Positions 48,554 to 59,600 of a DNA stretch of 64,000 nt are shown piece by piece. The position numbers and the translations under genes are program-made. The notes beneath the pieces are model-generated. The model was not told the DNA's origin and made no database searches. It was given only the letters and a program-made list of their open reading frames with translations. How positions within the stretch are numbered: the stretch's first letter is position 1; each line of letters opens with the position of its first letter. This DNA comes from Spodoptera frugiperda (taxonomy: Eukaryota > Arthropoda > Insecta > Lepidoptera > Noctuidae). The stretch spans positions 124,001 to 188,000 of the forward strand of contig NC_064233.1 of the NCBI RefSeq assembly GCF_023101765.2. The letters run 5' to 3'.

Positions 48554-48847
48554 GTGCTTTTCCACCAGAGATGTGCTATGCTATGTTGCTGTGGATGTGT
48601 TTGGCTTCCACCAATAATATTCATTGGAACACATAGCTTAGCACTAGTGGAAACGGACTCTGCTAAGCTTTGTTTTTTATATGGAAAGATGCGTGCTTTC
48701 TACTATCGGTACATTGCATACTCGAGCTGCGCATCTTCCTCGCACAGCTACATAGCTTAGTATCAATGGAAACGGTCACATAGTTTCTCAGCTTAGCTTT
48801 CACATCTTCGTAGCATAGCTACATAGCACATCTCTGGTGGAAAGCAC
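48554..48847. mobile_element. Palindromic MITE, intact copy
   Basis: Long inverted ends start GTGCTTTTCCACCAGAGATG and run through 'gtgctatg', with further inverted similarity inside ('catagctta'). The total is about 294 bp. A second copy, split by another element, is at 62252-63070. Confidence 0.8.
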
Positions 48848-50259
48848 ACTCAAAACTGAGAGTTCTAGATTATGTACTAGTTTATAATACTTGAGCTAAC
48901 AACATTGAAATATTTATTTTCAAACATTATAATAACTTGCTTAGATATAAACCAAATCTGAGACATAATTGTAAAAGCCAAAACATCAACATTGATAGTC
49001 ATATTTTATCGAACCACAATATAAGGAATTTTACTTTATATTTACTACAGAGTGCTAATAAACGGGCAACTTGTGTCGCGACATGGTTGCCGGCAACTTT
49101 TGTAAACATAAACAATAATTTAATTCTAGTACGGAATACTGCTAGTTAGTCATAAGTTACACGTTTCGACAGCACGGCTGAAGCGCGCGTGTTCGGATTT
49201 GGTCAGGGTAGTGGTTGCGTTTTATAGTCGCGCGCTTGAACGACGCAATAAACGAATTTATAGCAAAACGCGCGCTGCTCAACGGCGCGTCTAACAGCGT
49301 AACTATAAAACCAGCAGAAATATTCTTCAAAGCGTCTTAAAGTGAAGTTTGAGTATTACTCGCGTGAACTAATGAAATAAAGCTTTTACGATCAAAAGTC
49401 AGTCAATTTTAAGACGCGCTCAAGAATAGTTCTGTCCCTACAAATTCTTTGTAAATGACAGAGATAGCACGATATTTAATTACAACTTAAAATTGAGGAG
49501 CATTTCAGTGTTCGGGCGTTAGTCGGCTCCAATAAACCAACCAATCAGAGGGATAAATGCGATAACGTTTTGATCTCGTTTAACGTAATACAAACTCCTA
49601 CTAAGCCCTCAGTATTGTTGTTGCCGGTCAGTTTTTAAACCCAAATATTTTAGTTATGTAACGACTACTTATAAAACATGGTTGCGCGATTAGTTGCCAA
49701 CACTGTTGCCCGTCTGTAAACACGTACACATAATTAAATACACAAATCTGTTATTTTACAGCAAACAAAACAATAAGTCTTTACGCTATTTTCATTATGA
49801 AATCTTAGAAAAATCTAGAACAATTTCCGTAATATAGTATTTATAATTAGAATTAAACTAGTTTTTTATTTAGTTTTAGCTAATTTACATTGCCTAGGCT
49901 AGCCTAAAAAACCTTTCTTATTAGGATTTTCACGTAAAATTATTTAAACCTTAACATATTTTTAAGCAGAGTAGGAGATATTGCCTCTACTCTTGTCGTG
50001 GTCGAAATAAGACTTAATGTCTATTATGTTAAAGTATAATTTTACATGAAAACCCCTTCACTGCGGACTGTAGAGGGCAAATAACCTAAAATTAACTACC
50101 TAAGCATATAACTAGTATAGGGCGATGACACTTAGCCAATTTTTTGATCACCAGGGCAAACTACAAACGAGTTAAAACCTTATTTGGATATAGAATTAAA
50201 AGCGAGATTTATGTAACATCAGTTTCAACAATTGTTTATGGGTTTTTCCATAGATATAA
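48848..50259. other. Spacer with a diverged copy of the 52272 MITE family
   Basis: No gene is visible. The segment 49405-49545, read on the minus strand, resembles the MITE at 52272-52410 ('cgcccgaacact...ctcaattttaag', 'atcgtgctat'), though much diverged. Around 49180-49310 is a CpG-rich stretch of unknown nature. A short stretch with a few small palindromes precedes the perfect hairpin at 50260. Confidence 0.45.
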
Positions 50260-50307
50260 GTTTACTACCCTTTCTGACGTATTTCACAGTCAGAAAGGGT
50301 AGTAAAC
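50260..50307. repeat. Perfect 19-bp hairpin
   Basis: The arm gtttactaccctttctgac (50260-50278) is perfectly complementary to 50289-50307 with a 10-nt loop. It does not belong to a longer TIR element that I can see. Confidence 0.9.
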
Positions 50308-50727
50308 CGACGCTTGAACTATTAATATTCTCATTAGAATTAGGGATAAACCTATTTGTGCCAAAATTCCTAGACCAATACAAATTAATTCCTAAGTAAA
50401 AATGACATGTCCTAAATCGCTTGAAGCGCCCTCTGGTGGTAGCAAAAAACAAATCTTGGCTTTAATTAAAGATTTTCTCAAAAAAACACGTCCCAAAGCC
50501 CTTTTTCCCCACTACAAGCCACTACTACAGTCCACAGTTATAAAACTAAAGTTTAAAAATAAGTTATAACTAAATCCGTTGTGCTAACAACGGCATTTAA
50601 ACTATACAGGTACTTATTCCAGTTAATCCCGAGCAAATATATTCCATTGCACATTCTTTGCTTGTAAATTGTCCTGCCTATACTATTTGGGGGTGGGTAG
50701 AGGTGTACAAATATAGTACAGATAATA

Positions 50728-50922
50728 GTTTTTTAAACATTGCCCCACACTCGGATTTTCTCCTGTGTCGTGGGTGCGTTTACCATATTTCACATATACA
50801 TCACACACCAGACCCGAAACAACAATTTGTGGATCACACAAAGAGTTGTTTCGTGCAGGAATCGAACCCGCGACACGTTGCACGGCAGCCAGTTACTTAC
50901 CACCGCGCTAACTGTGCAGTCA
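50728..50922 (-). mobile_element. tRNA-derived SINE, minus orientation
   Basis: On the minus strand it has a tRNA-like head ('gcgcggtggtaagtaactgg', box B 'gcgggttcgattcctgca'). The body follows with 'gtgtgatccacaaattgttg', and the element ends in 'ggggcaatgttt' plus A's. It is the same family as 52673-52873. Confidence 0.8.
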
Positions 50923-51428
50923 AATGATATGGAGATATTAATTCAGGTATCAGAATTATTCAAATCCTACATCCAAAGCTAAGGATTTTTCGAAACCCGA
51001 AGGTTTCAAGGGGTTACCAGGGCTCCGGCTTGAAAAGCAAAAGAAGGAACGGGGTGGTTTCTAGTTAGTAAGAGTCTGAAACTACCTGAGAAGTCATTGG
51101 CCGATTTTCCCCCTAAAAAAATAGTTTCAAGGGTTATTCTGTCTAACTTAGGAATGAAACTTCGTATCGTACACTTAGCAGCCACTGAGTAAAAAAGACA
51201 GTGAAAATAATTAAAAGCATTCATAGTATAGACAGGACAATTTCTCAAGACCTAATTAGATGATAAAAGGTTTCAATTTAAGTGATTTATATTAAATGCT
51301 TTCATTTTATCAATAACATAATAATATGTAGATGCCATTTAATCCCCAAAATTAAGAAAACACCCACTTTTTACCAGTTCATAAGAGGCACAAATTCCCC
51401 CAGAAAGTCGAAAGTTTCAATTGAAATA

Positions 51429-51694
51429 CAGTATGTTAAGTAACAGAGGGCGTTCCTGTTAACCCGCAATAGTACCTATAGTATCCATACATGCTAAAAA
51501 ATATTACCATTCAAAAACAATTTTATTTTTTTAAATTGATACGTAAAAGAAACACTCTGTGCACGCGTAGTTGAAGGAAGGCAACGTTGCAATGTTTTTC
51601 TTATTTTTCTATGCTGATATTTTTATTTTTATCTATTAATGATATTTATAGATTAACGAGTTTAAAGGTACGCCCTCTGTTAGTTAACATACTG
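51429..51694. mobile_element. TA-flanked MITE, Tc1/mariner type (266 bp)
   Basis: Inverted ends CAGTATGTTAA(G/C)TAACAG extend to 'agggcgt' and are flanked by TA (51427-51428, 51695-51696). The interior is AT-rich with no frame. The terminal CAGTATG is shared with the left end of the 4.3-kb insertion at 4533. Confidence 0.78.
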
Positions 51695-51696
51695 TA

Positions 51697-52271
51697 TTTT
51701 GATATTGTATGACATAATTGTCAAGATATAAGAGGATCTAATAATTGTCACAGGAAGCCGCTGTATGAAAGCCGCTTTAAGACCGATGTGAAAGTCATTA
51801 GGGGCAGCCTATGTTCAGCAGTGGACGTCTCATGGCTGATATGATAATGACGACAAAATTAAGCATCTTTCATCACTTTAAATTGAAACACTTTTACATC
51901 AAAATCACAATTCAAATGACAACTCAAGTCTTATTCTAGTTTATATAAACATCAAGCCTTTTACACCACGAAGGGATAGGCACAAATGTTTTAAATTCTT
52001 ATATGGATATTGGGAAATATGTTGTTTATAATTCCATTATCCATATGTTATATCATGGCTTAAAAATCTTTGAACGAGTGTGGGCCATAGTAATACCAAC
52101 TTTTCGCCAGTTATGTTGTAAGTCCCATGTAATAGAGAGTGTATTGAATAGAGCAAAAATAATTCTGCTATAATTATAAATGCATTACATCCATCAGTTT
52201 ATGGTATTCATAAAAATATGCATCTTGTTTAGTTATAGAATATTTTTGTCATGTATTTTTATGCTAATTAA
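51697..52271. other. Spacer with LINE tail piece
   Basis: At 51795-51855, read on the minus strand, is the common lepidopteran LINE/SINE tail ('cagccatgagacgtccactg'). The rest is AT-rich with nothing recognisable. Confidence 0.5.
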
Positions 52272-52410
52272 CGCCCGAATACTCAAACGCTACTCAATTT
52301 TAAGTTGTACTTAAATATCGTGCTACCTCTGTCATTTTATAAAGAATTGATAGTGACAGAACTACATTTGAGAGCGTCTTAAAATTGAGTAGCGTTTGAG
52401 TATTCGGGCA
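52272..52410. mobile_element. 139-bp MITE with ~32-bp inverted ends
   Basis: The ends read GCCCGAATACTCAAACGCTA and run on to 'ctcaattttaag', inverted. A TAA flanks each side (52269-52271, 52411-52413). The 3-bp TWA-type duplication fits PIF/Harbinger. Confidence 0.78.
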
Positions 52411-52672
52411 TAAGACATATAGAATATAATCAGGCGTTACTTTGCGGAGATACATGCTACACTAACAATACAATACATTTTTAGTTTTCGCAGCTTAAAT
52501 CTCTAAGCGATATCGAGCTTCGAGCTGCGGGAGCCGCCGAGTCAACACCTCCTGAAGATGCTCCGTGGAGGAAACATATGTCGAGTGGTATATTGCATGT
52601 TATGTGTGTGTTTTTATGTTGCACCTCTGCTGCATGAGCATTTAATTGCGGGCGGGAGGATACTGATCTAAC

Positions 52673-52873
52673 TGCACGGTTGGTGCGGTGGCTGGGCAAC
52701 TGGCTGCCGCGCAACGGGTAGCGGGTTCGATTCCCGCACAGAGCAACTCTTTGTGTGATCCACAAATTGTTGTTTCGGGTCTGAGTGTCATGTGCATGTG
52801 AACTTGTATGTTTGTAAACGCACCCACGACACAGGAGAAAATCCTAATGTGGGGCAACGTTTAAAAAAAAAAA
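52673..52873 (+). mobile_element. tRNA-derived SINE, best-preserved copy
   Basis: A tRNA-like head has box A-like 'tggctgggcaactgg' (about 52689) and box B 'ggttcgattcc' (52724-52734). The unrelated body is 'ctctttgtgtgatccacaaa' to 'aatcctaatgtggggcaacg', and the element ends with an A-run. Copies or pieces lie at 41903, 42415, 50728 and 60376. Confidence 0.85.
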
Positions 52874-53719
52874 TCTGCTGCACACCGCATGCTGAAAATA
52901 CGTCTATAAACGCAATGAAAACTAAAAATCTATTGTATTGTTACTAATTAAGACATTATGGTCGCATGCAACCGTAGTGTTTACAGAGAGACATTAGAAT
53001 AAACAATAGGGTTGACATGGTTAAGTTGAGCTGGTCTATTAGAGAACCCGGTGCCCCTTACAGGTGTTGAGGGTGGCCACCGGGGTGGTTTTAGTGAGGT
53101 AAAAATCCCACACTCCCTAGTCTTTTATCCACAGAAAGCTAGGCGCCTTTTGAAGGTTTCCCCCCGTAAAAAAGGGGTTGACATGGTTGCCGACAACTAG
53201 TTGCGCAACCAAGTTGCCACCAGGTTTTATTTTCTCCATAGAACTCTAGACATTTTGTTGGTCGAACGACCTTCTATGGCTTTATTACGTATATCAATGC
53301 AGACCTCTAATTGTAGACGGTAAAGAAAATATGACAGTCTACAGCTACACAGAGCGTGTGACAAATACGGTAGTTTCCAACTAGTCAAATTCAATACTTT
53401 TATCGAAATGTCAAATACGATACTTTTCTATGAATTTTGTAGGGCGATTGCTACTTATGATCACATTTAGTCACATCGAATTTTTGCGTCAAATTGCTTA
53501 TTTATATCTCAAATTTGCTAATAAAAGAAAATATAATTTATAGAAGATCGCTATTTATGACGTCATAAAATTTTTGCGTCACAAAGTACGATTATTTTGG
53601 AATATTTTATTGTATTGAAATATCAAAATAATTTATTTTTGACTTAGGAAACTACCGAATTAGGGGGTCATTAGACCCCAAATTCATCCCTAGCTCTATA
53701 TAATCATCATCATATCAGC

Positions 53720-53805
53720 CACAAGACGTCCACTGCTGAACATAGGCCTCCCCAATGTCTTCCAGATAGGCCGGTTGGAAGCGACCTGTGTCTAGCGGCC
53801 AAAGA
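53720..53805 (+). mobile_element. LINE/SINE tail fragment
   Basis: The (atc)n run plus 'agacgtccactgctgaacat' and 'aggcctccccaatgtcttcc' is the widespread lepidopteran RTE-type tail. Another such piece is at 59040-59110. Confidence 0.7.
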
Positions 53806-53810
53806 TCCCT

Positions 53811-55739
53811 TTTTTGGTGCAACTGTCGGGCACAAAACAATATTTTTTAGTGTTTATGTTATTAAATATTTGTGCATATCCATATTAATTTGCATTGTTC
53901 TTTTTCCTATTTCAATGTATACAGTACCTCTACCATTTGTGTTATAAGTCCCATGTTATTTGGGGCCTAGTGTTAAATTGTTATATTTATATTATTTTTT
54001 TAGTGTTAATATTATTTAATTTTTGTGTATATCCACATTTATTTGTTTTGTTCTTTTTCTTATTTCATTTCGTGTATAAAGCAAAAATGTAATTATAACG
54101 TAAAAATAGCATGTACTTGGCTACTGATAAATCGCTCACCTATGTTTAATAAAGTATGGCACATCTGAACGGAAAATATGCGAAATTGACTTTATATGGT
54201 TAACGTGTTTGATTCAGCTGCAAAATTACCTATCCAATGATGTAACACATAGCTCATCGAGAGAGGTGGGACCAGTGTCATTATACCATTATTTTTACAA
54301 CGCCTGTACCAGTCACGTGTGGAACCAATAACGGTTCATTGGTCAGTAAACTAAATAAATAAATACGTCGTCGCTAGCGACTATCGACAAATACTATTAC
54401 TTCAAACTCATGGTAGAGGTACTGTTTATGCCTGGTGTTGCACAAAATAAATGATTTTTCTTTCTTTACCTCTTTACCCCAAAATAAAAAATAATAATTT
54501 CGTCAAAATATTTATTGCAGCGAACATTAAGTCTTATGCGAAAAGAGAATAAGGTTCAAAATCAATATTTTGACGGTTCAGTTTGTTCACATTCTCATTT
54601 TATTCAAACACGAGTAATTTTTCTTTCATAATTTGAATGCAAAACATCTTTTCAGTTAATATTTTAACATTTCAATAGAATTAATATTACTATAATGTTA
54701 TTTTATACACCTGAAATACTTAGTTAGCATTCAAATAAAATATTGCAATCAATGTTAGTTTTCATATATAATTATAAAGCTAGGGACACATTACAAGTAT
54801 TGAATGACAATTGGAGCGATTTCGCTTGACATAACTAACGAAACGGCTTGTGTATTCCTGGCTTTATTTAATCGAGTCATAATTTCGTATTTATCTCAAT
54901 CAGTCTAGTTGATAGATCATGATTGCTTAAAGAAATAGGGTAGATGACTAATTTATATTTTAATGTCCGTCTTGTAGATTATTTTAAAACATTAGACACG
55001 TATTTTTTATTTTCTTACGGAAACAAATACTTTCGAAGATATATATCGATTTGAAATATCGCGTGACTTCACTTCTAGGTACATTTTATACGCAGAAATG
55101 ACGTATTTGCTCCCACTCCTAAAGTTTGATTCGTTTTATCTAAGTATTGTTATCTTATATGACAAAATAAAAAATACTTGTCTAATATTTTTTCATTACC
55201 TAACTGACGGACTAAATATTTTATAAATTTTCACACCCCATCATCATCCCTATTGAATCCGCAATGCCCAGTGTGACAGTCAATCGTCTAACCACTGCGA
55301 CATAGGTCAAAAATATATTGTAATAACTTAAACAAGTTTCTCTTAAAGCGTCGCTTTTAACATAGTTTGTATATTGGACTTAATTAAGTCCAAATTAAGT
55401 TAAAGTTTCAAGTTAAGCCTTTCAATTTAAGGCGTAAGATCAAAACATGACTTAAGACCGCATCTCAGCGAGATTTGAGCCTTCAATTACTTAATTTACC
55501 TAAATTAAGGGCTTCGGTAACGCCCGAAATCAATCGGCGTACCACGAAAACTTTCGCTTTAGTTACCATAATTAATTTAACTTATGTTAGCACGTTTAGA
55601 ACATATTTTATTCCGCTATATACTATGAAATTATTATTTATTACCTAATTTAAGTCTCAGATGATACTGGACTTTCAATTTCAAATATACGATCAAGAAA
55701 CCTACATAGTGTAGGTCTTAAATCTCATGAACAGTATAA
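53811..55739. other. AT-rich spacer
   Basis: No gene is recognised. Two diverged ~75-bp direct copies lie at 53842-53915 and 53994-54068 ('gttctttttc.tatttca'). Short self-complementary stretches occur near 55370-55440 ('ggacttaattaagtcc'). Confidence 0.45.
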
Positions 55740-56059
55740 CGCGACGTCCTGCGCGAGCGATCTAGAAGCGAACGCGAAGCGGTGCGGTGACACGCGAATT
55801 CAACGCGATGCGGTGTGACGCGGCGGCTATGTCCTACGTGCATGTGAATCGTTTCGTTTTGTTTCTGTTTCCGATATTATAAACAAAAACGTGACGGTAC
55901 CGCGTCCAGTTCGCGAGGAAATATCAAGGCAAGATCGCGTTCGCGCCGCGCCTCACCGCATCCCACGTGCAGTTGATCACGTAGGCCACATCAATACATT
56001 TTGACAGTTTATAGTTTCGCATCGCCTTCGGGTCTAGATCGCTAACGCAGTACGCCGCG
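55740..56059. mobile_element. GC-rich palindromic MITE-like element (320 bp)
   Basis: Imperfect inverted ends of about 40 bp share 'agcgatctaga' and surrounding CpG-rich sequence. The base composition is strikingly CG-rich compared with the AT-rich surroundings. It lies about 570 bp beyond the stop codon of the minus-strand gene. No target duplication was identified. Confidence 0.6.
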
Positions 56060-56490
56060 TAAATTTACTCTCATAATAATTTCCATAAGGAAAATTGTAT
56101 GAAAATGAAATTCATCCATCCAGTATAAAAATCGGACCGTATCCCATCCCTCCCAGACTAGGTAGTAGGTACATTACCTCATTTACCTCTATGTACGTAG
56201 TTTAAACACTAAAATTTTCCAACTGGCATCCACTGTAGGTACTAAAACGTCACTTTGCACTAAGCGTCCATATCACTTTTTAAATTTCACTAATAAACAG
56301 TCCAATGTCATTAAAAGTCCATTTAATCTAAATCACCATAGATGGCGTTGTTTTACCATAACTGGCGATACCAGAAATATTACCGTTATAGTGAATATTG
56401 TTAGTGAACACATTAACTTTATAATGCATTTTAAATTCGGGCCTAACGACCCCATATCATAATTTTACTGTTTACTTTAACATTTCGAAT

Positions 56491-56496
56491 TTTATT
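56491..56496 (-). terminator. Probable poly(A) signal of the minus-strand paralogue
   Basis: AATAAA on the minus strand lies about 135 bases past the stop codon at 56631. Confidence 0.55.
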
Positions 56497-56630
56497 TTCG
56501 AGTCACAATTTTATTTGAGCAATTAAAATATTCACTATAACTTTTGTGGGTCTACAGCCCTTAGGGGTCGTATGCCCCATTTTGAACAACGCCTCTATAC
56601 GAGTTATTATAGTATTTCTAGAAGTTCCTA

Positions 56631-59600
56631 CTAACTATTATAATCTTTGTCACATCGGTCGTCGTGGTCCCAGTATTTGGCGCTGCGCGGTACTTCGGTG
56701 ACATGGCGTCTTGGGGTCGCCTTAGCGGCCGTCCCATCTTCTTCCCCACTACTCCTTCTATTCAATCTCCCGGCTCTCCCATCTCTATTTCTCGACGTAG
56801 ACCTGTCTTTATATTTCTCTTTGTCCTCATCCTCACTCCCGTTATCTTTAGACTTCTGTCGAGTCCAATTTCTCTGTCTATTTCTATTGGGATCGTCCTT
56901 AACGTCGGATTTCTCTTTCCTCCAATTCTCGACTGGTCGTCGGTTGCTGTTCTTCTGCATCTCATTGTTGACTCGCTCAGGCATTGGTGGTACGGGGGTA
57001 CGTTCAGCGACTCTTTCTACAGGCCTTTCGGGGGTCTGGGAGACATTCCTCTCCGGGTAACTCTGGAAGTTATCCCCCCCTTGCTGATTGTAAGCAACAT
57101 TTGTGTATTGGTTCTGTATGTACGCCCCATCACCTTGTTGCAAGTAATTGACGAAGTTCTCAGGGTAATTGTATCTGTTTATGTTCGGCGGTGGGTAGTC
57201 AGGAACGGGAAAAGGCTGTACTGGTGGGAGAACGGTCTGCTGGAACTCTATCTCTTCCTTTTTCTCCTCCTCAGGCTGTCGCCAGGAGTTGAGGTCGTAT
57301 CGTTTGTTGAGGTTATTTTTGGCTGTCCACGTCTCGAATGTGTCTTGGCTCACCGATAGAGCCTGTTCCTGTCTTAACAGGCCAGCGCCGGCGCCTAATA
57401 TAGGTCTTAATTTAGGCTTTGTGTCCTCATTGTTGTTGAGGCTAATCTGGGATATATTTTGGCTGACTTTTTCCGCGATTTCGCTTGCGTCTGGTCTGTA
57501 TTCGTCTTTTTCAGGGCTCTTCTTCCATGAGCCGTAGCTAACTTCGCTGAAGCTTTCCTCTGTGGTTAGTTCAAGGTGGGCAGCGTAGAATTGTTGTAAT
57601 GTGTTTGGTAGTGGGAGGAATTTGTTCAGACAGAGGTCTGCGGATAGTAAGAGCCATATCGTGCTGACTGGTGGGGGCGAGAGCAGTCGGAGACGGATGG
57701 AGATCGAGAGCTCGTCTAGTTCCTGAGCTAGTACCGAGAGTAGTTCACGACCGTTTTGCATTAGCTGTGAATAAAAGGTAGTTATTAAAATTCTACTCTA
57801 CTAAATCAAGATCACGCTTATGAGAAGTCATATTAGTCTGGTTAGCTTAGCTGCCACGATAGGCCCGGGTGAATAGGTTGCTTATAAGCAGACATGCATT
57901 ATTATAGGTCGAATCATCGCTTACCATCAGGCGAGATAGTGACACATTGCGAATAGCAAAAAGAATTAATCAATGAACGAGCACGAATGGTTACAGACTT
58001 GAACTTAGACTAGTGCTTTATGTGGAGCAAAAACAATAGTTAGTTTCTTTATTGGATTGACTAAATTAAATCAACTGCTTATACTCGGTGACTGGTGAGA
58101 TACCTTCAATATTTGAGGATAGTATGCGAACATATATCATGAAATAAAATAACATAAAAATGAAATATTAAATAACTTCTTAGTAAACTTCGTACACAGT
58201 ACACCGAGAGTCCAGTATTTATTTATTTAACTGCGGAATACTTGGACACCGCGCGGACGCACGGGTCGCGCAGTGCGCTATCAGCACAGAATACATAGGT
58301 ACCTACACTGTACAGCTGTTGCCTACCTACATCGAGACCTATACAAATTTCACTTATTTTTAGAGACATTTCAATAAAAAATTAAGTACCTAATATTTTT
58401 ATACCAATTCAACGAGAATCGAGTACCGAGTACTCTCCATAAGTATAGAAGGTATCTCACCAGTCACCCCGTATAAGTCTTACTGAAATTAACGAACAGG
58501 GCTTTTAAACTATAAATCTGTCTGAAACTTAAACAAAATTTGTATGAAACTTACTTGTGTAGCGAGACTGCGATGCGCCCGAATATCGTGGGCGGCGAGT
58601 AAAGCACGCAGGTATTGCAACAGTGGCCCGGCCAGGATGTGAACCTTGTTACCATTGCAGAGGCGAGCCTCCGCGAAGTAGTCTCCCATCAGGTTCGCCG
58701 CGTTAATGAGGAACAGCGGGTTCGAGCGCTCTAGCACGTCCAGTTCTGTTGATGGAGATTACAATGGTTAAATATCGAAAAAGAGAAGAAAGATTGTTAC
58801 TTCAAAGTGTCAATTAACACAATAAACATCGTGGTGGTTTCCGGTGGATTTGCCTTCAAGAGTTTTCTATTGACTTAATGAATTGATTTCGAATTGACCT
58901 TGTAATCAGTACCCTTAGTACAAGTTAGCTTTATATTTAAAGTAATCGAAACAAGAGCGCGATCTGCGCTCTGATTGGTTGTTTATTCCTGCCGGCCTAC
59001 TATGTGTTATTTCAGACAATGATCTATTTATATTATTTTCAGTCATGATCGTCCCACTGCAGGGCAAAAGCCTCCCAACCCTCCTTCCACTCGTCTCTTC
59101 GTAGAGCTTTCTGTGCCAATCCTTTTCATATCGCACCATCTCTTTCTGGGCCTGCCGCGACGTCTATTGACGTCGAGTGGGCTCCACTCAACAATGATCT
59201 ATCCTTGTTCTAAATTACATCCCGATCCCTTCCGCTGTTTAACGTGCTTGAGTAAGAAAAATTCACACAAATTTTTGCATATTATAATATTAGAAAGATA
59301 GCAGATTTTCTCCACATAAGTATATCACTAAAATGTATCTTCAAAATATTGACTACATACTAAAAAGAACTAAAGATATGACTTACTGGAGAAAGTGCCC
59401 TGCATCACAACATTCAGTAGGGCTCCACGCAGCAGTTGCTGCCTCTGCTGGCGAGTGAACGAAGCGCCCACCGCGGCCAACTTGCGCGCCGTCACCGGGC
59501 TCAGCAGGGCCGCCGCGCGGAACGTCGCGAATGCTTGTCTGGGGAGAGTAAATAGAATAATGTCTTTTTGTTTTGTTGTTTGTTTAATAGAATAATGTTT

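Noticed and set aside
52700..52740. tRNA-like sequence with a good box B
   Set aside because: It is the head of a SINE: the tRNA-like part is incomplete, continues into the SINE body with an A-run, and is repeated elsewhere in the window.
56647..57359. Long + strand frames (137 and 231 codons) opposite exon 6 of the minus-strand gene
   Set aside because: They are antisense shadows of a low-complexity tail. The minus-strand frame has clear homology to the array proteins and correct splice borders.
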